A DNA stretch of 64,000 bases from Nigrospora sphaerica (Eukaryota; Ascomycota; Sordariomycetes; Amphisphaeriales; Apiosporaceae), in the NCBI GenBank assembly GCA_018287875.1, contig JAGVVL010000002.1, positions 682,001 to 746,000 of the forward strand, given 5' to 3'. Below are positions 36,568-44,997 of the stretch, in pieces. Both the position numbers and the translations under genes were made by a program. The notes beneath the pieces are model-generated. The model made no database searches and had not been told where the DNA came from. It saw only the letters and a program-made list of their open reading frames with translations. Numbering within the stretch: position 1 is the stretch's first letter; every line of letters starts with the position of its first letter.

Positions 36568-38082
36568 TGCGAGGATGGAGGCAAGTGACGTCTCATCTAC
36601 TCGTTGGGTCTCTTGGCACTGGGCTACAGGGAGCTCGATCTGGTGCTTGTGATGCTCGGCCTGTATGTTTCGCTGCGGGATGGCCTTCTTCTTGTCTTGG
36701 GCTCTGCGCTGGTGCTCGTGTTTCCCTCCCTGGGTTTTGTGGTGTGACCTCTTGGTCTTCTTATAGTGTCCATGGCAGAGCCAGGGGAAGCATCCCATTT
36801 CAGGGCATCCCCATGCACCAAGAATGCCAGAAGAGCCTGGAGAGCTCAAGGCAGTTCGCAGGCATTCTGAGACCTTGCTCTTCCATCCAAGTGTGGCCGT
36901 TTGCCAACCTTTATACGCTTTCCTGTGTGTTCGTAATTGAACACCCTGGATGAGCCAATGCTTAGTTGCATGATAAAGGCTCTCAAGGCTCAAGGCTGAA
37001 CTGGTATCAACTGGCTCATGCGAGCATTGAAAGAAACAGAGAGGGGACAACAAACTCGGGCTTCTATAAATATCGGTCTACTTGCCGAGTGAACAGAGGG
37101 CATGTAGCAAATTTGTACCTCATGATCCATACATACGTGACAATCGCCAGTACAGTTTAATGACTTCGCCGTCACTCACACACGCAGAGGCCCCATTGAT
37201 GAAAAATACATTAAGGCTGCGGAGTGCGCCTTTTGTACCATGGGCCCTTTGAAACCTTGCATGAAGGGCAAACAAGAGAGGAATGGAACAGTTTTGTTTG
37301 ATGCCTCATGCATGTGGAAGCAATTGATTAAACGATGGTTAGACGGGACCAGGTTGTTTGGGGCGCAGTGTCGCTGTCCATTGTACTTGAGTCAGGGTAA
37401 GTCTACAATCTTGAAGATGCGCCCATGGCAAGCCCATCCATGGCAGGTGAGACAAAGGTTAAAAGCGCGTTTGGCAATGGTCAGATGCTCTGGATGAGGG
37501 ACGGAGGTCAACGTTCTTTGGTGTAGGTATATACTTCATATTTCTCAGTAAGTGCATCTATTAGTTTAAGTAAGAAGTACTTTACATGTGCTTAAGTGAG
37601 CACTCAAGTCATGGGTACAAGCGTTCCCTAGTCTGGGTACCATGTACCTGCCAAACAGCGACCGTGTCCATAAGACCAGCTTGAGCCGCATCTTTTAGTT
37701 GGAGGGGGTTTTCCATGAGGACAAATTGGGGTTCTTGGGGTACAGTGTCTCCAGTGACTAGGTTGGCAGCAGCGTTCAGTGCTGGCTTGGCAATTGGAAC
37801 TTTTACATACATGTAGGCGAGAGGGCAGGATTTGTGGATGTCCTTTCTATCTTTTCTCCATCGCTTTCCTATCGCATCCCAACCGCGGCCTTGACGAGCG
37901 TCGCTGAGTGATTTGACTAATAAAAAGGCCACGCTTCTCCGCTGCCTGTTCTCCTTCCCCTCCACCTCCCAGCCCAGCCCCGTCCTCCTCATCCGTCCCC
38001 GACACGACGCTGTCGCGCCGTCACCGTCGCCTGCTCGTCCCCGTTCTGTTCTTTCCCTGTGTACCCGATTACCACCGCCACC
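36568..38082. other. Gene-poor stretch, AT-richer, upstream of pho88
   Basis: No gene supported. From about 36.6 to 37.6 kb the DNA is less GC-rich than its surroundings, with local repeats of CCATGGCA and CTCAAGGC words. This would fit an old decayed element, but I find no terminal repeats or transposase motif. AAGTACTT occurs at 37575-37582. The last 200 bases are C/T-rich, as expected for the pho88 promoter and leader. Confidence 0.45.
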
Positions 38083-38815
38083 ATGTTCGGCCTTAGCCCC
38101 CAGATGTAAGCATCTCCCTGCTGCTGCTGCTGCTTCTTCTTCTTCCGCTTCCGCCTCCCGTCGCGCATAAGCGTGGGCGCGTGCCGTGCGGGACGGCGCC
38201 GGTGACGATGGCGACTGCGCGCAAAGGCGAGCGAACGTATGCTGATGCTTTTGCCGTAGCGAAAACCTCGTCGTCATCCTCGGCATGATGCAGGTGTCCA
38301 AGAAGATCCCCTTCGACGACCCCAACGTCCTCAACATGTGCCGCGCCCTGTACATTGCCAGCAACATCATCATCGCGTGCCTGTACCTCTACACCCAGGC
38401 CCAGATCAACAAGAAGAAGGACATGACGACGCTCAAGTACGTTGAGCCCGCCCCCATGGGCTCCAGTGAGGAGGGCAAGCTGGTCACCACGACGGTGCAC
38501 GCCTACGACTCGGCCCAGATCAAGCAGTCTTTCCGCTCGCAGATGATGGGCGTCGCCATGATGGGTTTCATGCACCTGTACATGAAGTACACCAACCCGC
38601 TCCTGATCCAGTCCATCATCCCCGTCAAGAGCGCCTTCGAGTCCAACCTGGTCAAGATCCACGTCTTCGGCCAGCCCGCGAGCGGCGACCTCAAGCGCCC
38701 CTTCAAGGCTGCCGGCGGCCTCATGGGCGGCCTCCAGAGCGGCCCCCCTCAGAGCGACAAGAAGGCCATTGAGGCCGCCGAGCGCGCCGGCCGCGGCGGC
38801 ATCAAGGACGAGTAG
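38083..38815 (+). CDS. pho88: Pho88/Snd3 ER membrane protein
   Basis: Two exons are inferred, 38083-38105 (23 nt) and 38260-38815, giving 192 residues. The first exon encodes MFGLSPQ plus two bases of an Ile codon; the 154-nt intron begins GTAAGC and ends CGTAG and carries a CTG-type triplet run. Conserved Pho88 blocks follow: GMMQVSKKIPFDDP, DMTTLKYVEP, MMGFMHLYMKYTNPL, SIIPVKSAFESN, and KIHVFGQPASGDLKRPFKA, with an AERAG near the end. The protein is a small ER membrane protein. In yeast it was first linked to phosphate uptake and later identified as Snd3, which acts in SRP-independent targeting to the ER. The upstream tiny exon is essential to complete the N-terminal membrane segment. The long minus-strand frame 38093-38836 is an antisense shadow. 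Confidence 0.95.
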
Positions 38816-39626
38816 ACGGGTCTGAGCGAGCGCCAAAGACGAAGCCTGCGAGCAGCCCCGGCTCGGGGATACAGAAACTTAGGAAGCCAACGGCGCAATT
38901 GTGCTGCACATTTGTATACTTCAGTATCATAAGGGGTGGGCGAGCGATACGCTTGCATGTTTGGCGGACCTGCCCGCTGCTTACAACCCTGCTCAGAAAT
39001 ATAGACACATTGCCTTCTACACTTGTTTCAACAGCGTCCCACCGGACTTGCTACGTGCACTTCCCTGCAGTTCCGGAAGTATTCTTGGTCGGTTTGTTTC
39101 GTCGGAGCGTGTTGCGCGAGGCATCCACGATCCGTCATCAGGCTTCATACTGTGTCCCCGGAATGCACGGATATGTACTAAATGTATCACCCCATAACCC
39201 GGATCTAGGCAAACAAAAGAAGTGGCGCCGGTGCTTTTTTTGCTGGTGGCCATTTCCCAGGGTCCAGATTCTGGGGAGGCATCAGTGCATCGACGCACAA
39301 GCCACTGGGACTGGAGGAGTGGGATGGGGATTCCAGTAGAAGTGGCGACCAGCCGAGGGTGGGTCTCGGCTCTGCACGTTTCATTCGACGTCACCGATTG
39401 CGGACATAGGCAGCAATTACACTTACAACCTCCTCTGGCACAATTGTCATTGTTGACTTGTCACTAGCCTTTGCTTCGTTGGTGATAGGGCGGAACAACC
39501 CTTTTTTCTTGGGACGCTCGTTGAAAATCCTCTCTCCGGACTCGACTGCTCTCTGACGGACTCGTCCAGCACGAGTGACAGCAGTCCATCTCCCGCCACG
39601 ACTGCGACCAACCGGCGTTCCCAACT
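38816..39626. other. Intergenic between pho88 and rad14
   Basis: No gene seen. It contains the pho88 3' flank and the rad14 promoter; frames on both strands are unsupported. Confidence 0.6.
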
Positions 39627-41001
39627 ATGCCACGGCCAGCTACACCTCCCCGTGCGCCGGGCGCTTCCCAGGTCGATACCAGGTCGCCCCCGACGCCCGA
39701 GGTAACTCGGCGCATCGTACGTTTGCATGTGTCCTTCGTGTGCTCAGGACTGCACCGTGGCTGACTCACGCCCGGCAGGAGGAGAACAGACTCCGCGCAA
39801 AGGCGCTCCGCGAGGCCCACGAGGTCGCCCAGCGCGAGGCCGGACAGTCCTCGGTGGATCGAACGCCCTCGGGCTTCATCGCCACCCCTGACGTCCACAT
39901 TCCCAACACCCGCAAGCGCGCCCATGATGCTATCTCCTCGGCAAGGCCCGGGAACACCCCCGCCACCAGCCGGGATGGCCGTGCTGGCGTAGCCGCTGCC
40001 GGTGCATCCAAAACCGGCGCGGACACGGACAAGGGCAAGGATGACGGTGCGATACGCCCGGCGCGCAAGTTCACCAAATTTGTCGACTACGACTTCGACA
40101 AGATCACTGACACCAAAGGCGGCTTCCTCAGCGCCGAGGATGACCCCTGGAACAAGGCCATGAGCGGCTCGGCCAAGGCCAACGGAAAGCCGGGACAAGA
40201 CGCCGGCGGCGCCGGCGGACCCGACGAGAAGCCCCAGGGCATGACGGTCGCTGAGTGGGAGAGGCTACAGCTCATGAAGAAGCTGCGGCGACAAAAGGCC
40301 GGGCCCTTCGAACCGGGCATAAGCGTGCTCAAAGACGAGGCAGAGCGCAAAAAGTGTCGCGAGTGCGGCAGTCTCGAGATCGACTTCGTCTGGGACGAGG
40401 TGTTCGGCTGCGCCGTCTGCGGGCGCTGCAAGGAGGCGAAGCCTGAGAAATACAGTCTGCTCACCAAGACGGAGTGCAAGGACGACTACCTCCTGACGGA
40501 CCGTACGTCGGGACCGAAACCCCCTTCCCGCGTTATGGACTAACAAGCACGACAGCCGAACTCAAGGATGCGGAGTTGCTACCGCACTTGAACAAACCGA
40601 ACCCGCACAAATCGCACTGGCACGACATGATGCTGTTCCTGCGGTACCAAGTGGAGGAGTACGCCTTCACAACGAAGTGGGGTTCGGCTGAAGCGCTCGA
40701 CGCCGAGTTTGAGCGGCGCGAGGCTGACAAGAAGGCGCGCAAGGAGGCGAAGTTCAAGGCCAAGCTGCTTGACCTCAAGAAACGGACGCGCGCCGACGCC
40801 TACCGGCGCGAGCACGGCCGCCTCGGCACCGGCGCTGGTACCGGCTCGTCGGCAAAAGGGGGCAAGGCCGCCTTCGGCGACGTCATCGGCACCGGTGGCA
40901 AACACGTCCACGAGTGGGGTCGCGCCGTCGAGAACGAGGAGGGAATGACGGTCAAGTCCTGTACCACGTGCGGCATGGAGGTCGAGGAGTTGGAGTTTTA
41001 G
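39627..41001 (+). CDS. rad14: Rad14/XPA nucleotide-excision-repair damage-recognition protein
   Basis: Three exons are inferred, 39627-39716, 39779-40502 and 40556-41001, giving 419 residues. The first exon supplies a Pro-rich start ending PTPEVTRRI, which joins EENRLRAKALREAHE, a conserved Rad14 N-terminal motif. The C4 zinc finger uses C223, C226, C241 and C244 in CRECGSLEIDFVWDEVFGCAVC. Next come KTECKDDYLLTD, PELKDAELLPHLNKPNPHKS and HWHDMMLFLRYQVEEYAFTK-type sequence, the XPA DNA-binding fold. The protein verifies DNA lesions and helps assemble TFIIH, RPA and the nucleases in the nucleus. The middle linker (about 60-200) is Gly/Ala-rich and longer than in yeast. A C-terminal TCGMEVEELEF is also typical of fungal orthologues. 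Frame and splice phases agree throughout. Confidence 0.95.
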
Positions 41002-41502
41002 CCGCTCCGTTTCTGTTTGATACCCCACCCTGGCTTGTGTCCGGCATTATATTATACCCCGATCTACACACGTACCGTTAGGATCCTAACAGCTCTAGCG
41101 GGATGCCTTGGGAGCGGCCGGTTTGGAGCTGATACTTCTGTCGAGCTACCAGTGTCTCGGTCGTCCACTACGAGACGTGCTTGAACCAAACCCGGAACTT
41201 CCCCACGAACTTCAGTGATCTCCAACATCTAGTTGGTGGCTCTGTTTGCGGGGCTTCGATCAACTTTTTTCCGACCGGGTGTTGCTTCCTCCGATGTTGG
41301 CAAACAACTTGGCCGTGACAAATTCCTCGCCTCGCGATTAAGGTCACCAACTTAAAGCCTTCGAACGGTTTCAGGCATTTGCTATCAGGAGCACGCAATA
41401 TTGATTATGTACAAGAATAGCAACCAGATGGCCCCTGCCGACCCTGGACATTGTACATGTCAAGTCAAGAGCGGCCGTTCCCGGGTTATGAGGCGGTGGT
41501 GA
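41002..41502. other. Intergenic, convergent 3' flanks of rad14 and the His-rich GPI-type gene
   Basis: No gene seen in these 500 bases. Confidence 0.6.
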
Positions 41503-42248
41503 TCAGAGAGCCAGCGCGACGAGGAGGCCGCCAACGAGGGCGGCGCCGTTCATGCTCATTGCGGCCACACCAGCGGTAGAAGGCTCACTGCCGGTGGCGG
41601 CGGGAGCGGCGGCACCAGTCCCGGTTTCGGTGCCGGACCCGGTGGTGGCAGCCGGTCCGTCGCAGTGCCTGGGGGCGCAAAGATGTCAACAAACGGGACA
41701 CGACGGGGACAGACTTGGAAGGGGCGGATTGCGGCGGATGAGCTCACCAGTGATCGCCGTGCGGCTCGCAGCCAATGCTCTCGGTCGGGCTGGGCGCCAG
41801 GGCCTTGGTGCTCTTTGACTGGGACACGGCAGCGGTGGCGGCCGCGGGTGCATCGCAGTGCCTAAGCCGGGTCAGCGCACGGGAGAGAAGATGTCGCACG
41901 TCGGCTTGCTCACCAATGATCACCGTGCGGCTCGCAGCCGATGCTCTCGGTTGGGCTGGGCTTTAGCGAGCCCGTACCGGCGGTATGGTGGTCGTCGTCA
42001 CCGTCATGGTGGTGGTCATGGTCATCATCATCATGGTCATGATGGCTGGCGGTGCTCGTGACGGGGAACGTCGTCGCTGCCGCCGCCGTCCCCGTCGGCG
42101 GGCCTGTAGTCGGTGCCGGCCCGTCGCAATGCCAGTGATCGCCGTGCGGCTCGCAGCCCACGGATTCCGTCGGCGACGGACCGGGCGTCTCCTGGGCGAT
42201 CACGCCCGAGGCGAAGAGGGCGAGGAGGGCGGGGGCGGAGAAGCGCAT
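41503..42248 (-). CDS. His-rich, GPI-type surface protein with three CEPHGDHWHC modules
   Basis: Three exons are inferred, 42248-41914, 41861-41748 and 41668-41503, giving 204 residues. A signal peptide (about 1-18, cleavage near GVIAQ) and a hydrophobic C-terminus (GAALVGGLLVALAL) with no charged tail suggest a GPI-anchored wall or plasma-membrane protein. Three modules of the form SPTES(I/V)GCEPHGDHWHCD(G/A)P occupy residues 25-44, 98-117 and 136-155. Between modules 1 and 2 is a stretch of alternating His and Asp (about 69-88). Paired Cys and clustered His/Asp strongly suggest transition-metal binding (inference). Both introns (52 and 79 nt, each starting GTGAGC) split the same Trp codon of the module. 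The neighbour across a 1.34-kb divergent promoter is a Pra1/Aspf2-type protein, which hints at shared zinc or copper handling. I know of no proven function for this repeat. Confidence 0.85.
41653..42176 (-). repeat. Three copies of a 20-residue Cys/His module (coding repeat)
   Basis: Module 1 lies at 42176-42117 (exon 1), module 2 at 41957-41846 (spanning intron 1) and module 3 at 41791-41653 (spanning intron 2). The coded modules differ only at the I/V and G/A positions. Modules 2 and 3 carry an intron at the identical position, in the codon of Trp112 and Trp150, while module 1 has none. Confidence 0.85.
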
Positions 42249-42556
42249 TTTGGGGTTTCCTGATGGCTTGCTTTGGCTTCGGCTGGGTGAAGAGATAGAA
42301 GGAGGAAGAGGCCGAAAGGACGCACTGGACGAGGTGGCGAGTCGGGTTTTGAGCCGTCCGGCGCGGTTTGTGGTATATATGGCGCGGACCCCTGTTCAGC
42401 TGGCCTCCTCTCGCTTTTTGTATATCGGCCTTTCTTTTACGAGTCCGCCGTGCCGAGGCGGCGGCTTTCAGGTCGCCTCCACCTGCCTCTCCCAGTCGGT
42501 ATATTGGCCGATTCCTTCGGATGGAAAATCGCAGGGGAGCTGGGCTGATATTCTTC

Positions 42557-42564
42557 GCCAAGGT
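42557..42564 (+). promoter_or_regulatory. Composite GCCAAGGT site (PacC-type and ZafA-type cores overlap)
   Basis: GCCAAGGT contains the PacC core GCCAAG and the zinc-response core CAAGGT sharing four bases. The same eight bases recur in reverse orientation at 42992-42999. Both lie in the divergent promoter of the metal-related gene pair. Confidence 0.4.
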
Positions 42565-42602
42565 CGCGGGCTCCCCTATATAGTGCCTTGGCAGAGCTTG
42601 TC

Positions 42603-42899
42603 GGCCATCAAGGTTCCCATCCCGCGGGACCCCCAGCCCAGCCATGCGGCACAGCGGGCGAGTATTCCGCCACGAGAGAAAGCTACGCGTGTTTTAAAGT
42701 TCATTAACTATTATACTTGTGAGTATACCGAACTCAATTCACGGCATGTGCTCAGCCCTTGGTACGTTTATTTCAACCCACGACTTCCCGTTGTCGCTTA
42801 TGGCCTATTTCTGCCAACCATGTATAGTCCCATAGCCGTTGCCGCGCACAACTCGAATTCGCCGCCGCCGCCGCCGCTCCTCTGGGAACCTTGATGGCC
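42603..42899. repeat. Perfect 17-bp inverted repeat with CAAGGT cores, 263 bp apart
   Basis: GGCCATCAAGGTTCCCA at 42603-42619 is repeated exactly as its reverse complement at 42883-42899. Identity stops at both ends of the 17 bases. Each arm carries CAAGGT. It may be a pair of regulator sites, or the terminal inverted repeats of a 297-bp MITE-like insertion; I see no flanking target-site duplication. Confidence 0.8.
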
Positions 42900-42991
42900 A
42901 GCGCGGCGGATCTCGTCGGCGAGAAATGCTTGGCGGGTCCAACAACAAGGCCCAGCAGGCCGATCGAGAGCTCCGGCCCAGGTCGTCTAGC

Positions 42992-42999
42992 ACCTTGGC
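42992..42999 (-). promoter_or_regulatory. Second composite GCCAAGGT site, reverse orientation
   Basis: ACCTTGGC on the plus strand is the reverse complement of GCCAAGGT. It is the second copy within the divergent promoter, about 590 bases upstream of the Pra1/Aspf2-type start codon. Confidence 0.4.
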
Positions 43000-43588
43000 A
43001 TGCTCCCCAATGGGCAAAAGCCCGCCGAGCTGTTGAACGCAGGACGCCTGTTGCGCCGGGCCATCGCCCCCGGATGACTGCAAGTTCTGGCCGACTTGGT
43101 TCATACCCTCTCCGCGTCCACCCCACCAGCCGGCGTCGCTGTATTCTGTCCTTGTTCTCCTCCCTCCTCCCACCTCGAATGTCGAGCGGGGGCGGGACGG
43201 GGGCTGGAAAAAGCAGATACTTGCCCCTGTCGGCGTGCAACGGCGGTACGTACAATGGCCGGAAGGGTTGTGGACGCGGGGGCTGGAGTCGATGAGAGGG
43301 GTAAGAGAAGATCCCGCCCTGTTGGAAATTGTGGCCTCGGAACAGACGCTCGATGCCCCGCCGGGCAGCGTAGCACACGTAGAAAGACGACGGGGGGGGC
43401 AGGAATTTTCGTAGTATAAAGAGTACACATGAAGTCGCAGAAAGGGACGGGGAGAGGGACACTGGTTCAGTCCGGCCGCTACATATTGGCCCCCGGCGTC
43501 TTCCCCGAGCTATCCCGCCAACCGCTCACCATCAGCTCTTATCCGTCCCCTTCCCTACGAACCCTCCGCGTCCCCTCCCCCTTTCGTG

Positions 43589-44997
43589 ATGAAGTCGACG
43601 CCCGTCTCGGCCGTCGTGCTGACGGCGCTCCTGGCGGCGACGGCAGCCTCGGCGGCTCCCGCCGGGGCGCCGGCGATGGTGGTCACGGTCACGGCGCCGC
43701 CGTCGGGGACGGGCGACGCCGGCGGGCCGCGGGCGTGGCCGCTCCACGCGTCGTGCAACGCCACCGAGCGCACCCTGCTCGCCCGCGGCCTCGACGACGC
43801 CGCCGCCCTCGCCGCGCACGCCCGCGACCACGTTTTGCGCCTCGGCCGCGGGTCCGAGCACTACCGCAAGTACTTTGGCGCCGCCCCCACAGCCGCGGTC
43901 ATCGGATGGTATGTTTTTTCCCCTTTTTCGGCCTTGTTCTCCTTTTTTTTCTCGCCCTGGAGCGAAGGGGAGAACGAAAATGGTTGTGGGGGAGAAGGAG
44001 GAAAGAAATAGAGAAGTCGTGAAGGAGAGAGAGGGGGACCCGGCTAATCAAGAACAAAAACTCGAAAACTCCAGGTACGAAAAGATCGTCAGCGGCGACC
44101 GCAGCAAGTACACGTTCCGCTGTGACGACATTGACGGGAACTGCGCCCTGCCTGGTACGTTACCGCGCGTCTTCGCTTTCCCCGGGTGGCTTGGACTCTT
44201 CATCCTCCCCCTCCCCGTTGCCCCTTTTCCTTCCACAACACGACGGCAAGACTAACGCTGTCGTCCAGGCTGGGGCGGGCACTGGCGCGGCGAGAACGCG
44301 ACCGAGGAGACAGTCATCTGCGAGGCATCATACACGACACGGCGGCCGCTCGAGGGGCTGTGCGGGTACGGGTACACAGTGTAAGCAAGCAACCCCGCCT
44401 TCTCTGGCCACACCTCCCCTCCTCTTTCGCAGCACGAACATATCCGCCTTCGAAAAGCAATACTGACCTCTGGATGATGATGGCTAGGGCTGCGGGGGCG
44501 CTGAACGCCTACTTTGGCGCCGATCTCATGCACCGGCTCTTCCACCTGCCGAGCGTGGGTGATGAGGCCGTCGGCCACTTCGCCGACGCCTACGCCGACT
44601 GCCTGGCGCTGGCGCGGACGGACCCCGCCGCCGCCGTCCACAACTCGCACTCGCTCCAGTACTTCGCCCTCGACGTCTACGCCTACGACGTCGCCGTCCC
44701 CGGCGAGGGCTGCACCGGCCGGCCCGAGGAGGGGAAGAAGGAGGACGCCGCCGCCGCCGCCGCCCCTACCTCCACGGCGTCGGTCCGGGACACCACTCCG
44801 TCCGCTACTTCCACTGCTGCTACTGTGAGCAACCCCTCTTCTTTCTAACCCTCTCTTGAACAAATGTACCCGTACACAACACATCCGTCGGTGCCGGGGG
44901 GCACCGACGGATACCCCCCGGCAAAGACCGACGGCAGCTGACGGCTCGTCCATAGGAATGCCACACGCACTCGAACGGCGAGCTTCACTGCGTATAG
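43589..44997 (+). CDS. Pra1/Aspf2-type secreted zinc-binding protein
   Basis: Five exons are inferred: 43589-43908, 44075-44154, 44269-44380, 44488-44824 and 44956-44997, giving 296 residues. A signal peptide covers about residues 1-22. Conserved blocks of the Pra1/Asp f 2 family (related to M35-type proteins) follow: YRKYFG, AVIGWYEKIVSGD, FRCDDIDGNCALPGW, GHWRGENATEETVIC, CGYGYTV, then HRLFH at 186-190 (HRxxH zinc motif), NSHSLQYFALDVYAYDVAVP and a Ser/Thr/Ala-rich linker. The fifth exon, only 14 codons, encodes a terminal Cys/His motif beginning ECHTHSNGELHC at residues 284-295, matching the zinc-binding tail known in this family. Without that splice the frame would stop 8 codons after 44824. 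Family members bind zinc outside the cell and, in Candida and Aspergillus, adjoin a zinc transporter gene and respond to zinc and pH. Here the neighbour is instead a His-rich GPI-type protein. Confidence 0.9.

Larger units (their letters stand above)
42249..43588. promoter_or_regulatory. Divergent promoter between the His-rich GPI-type gene and the Pra1/Aspf2-type gene
   Basis: The two start codons face away from each other across 1,340 bp. Candidate elements: a TATATAT at 42374-42380, about 130 bases before the minus-strand ATG; four CAAGGT cores (42559-42564 and 42609-42614 on +; 42888-42893 and 42992-42997 on -); three GCCAAG cores (42557-42562 on +; 42587-42592 and 42994-42999 on -); and a 17-bp inverted repeat. 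Open frames here exist on both strands but overlap and match nothing. CAAGGT is the core bound by ZafA-type zinc regulators and GCCARG that of PacC in Aspergillus; use here is inference. Confidence 0.6.

Noticed and set aside
35643..36953. 436-codon plus-strand frame at 35.6-37.0 kb
   Set aside because: The product is Arg/Gly-rich low complexity; the opposite strand gives a more natural protein. Treated as shadow.
36600..37600. Possible decayed transposon
   Set aside because: Lower GC and short word repeats only; no terminal repeats, target duplication or catalytic motif, so not called as a mobile element.
38093..38836. 247-codon minus-strand frame over pho88
   Set aside because: Antisense of conserved Pho88 codons; Leu/Val/Gly-rich with no family features.
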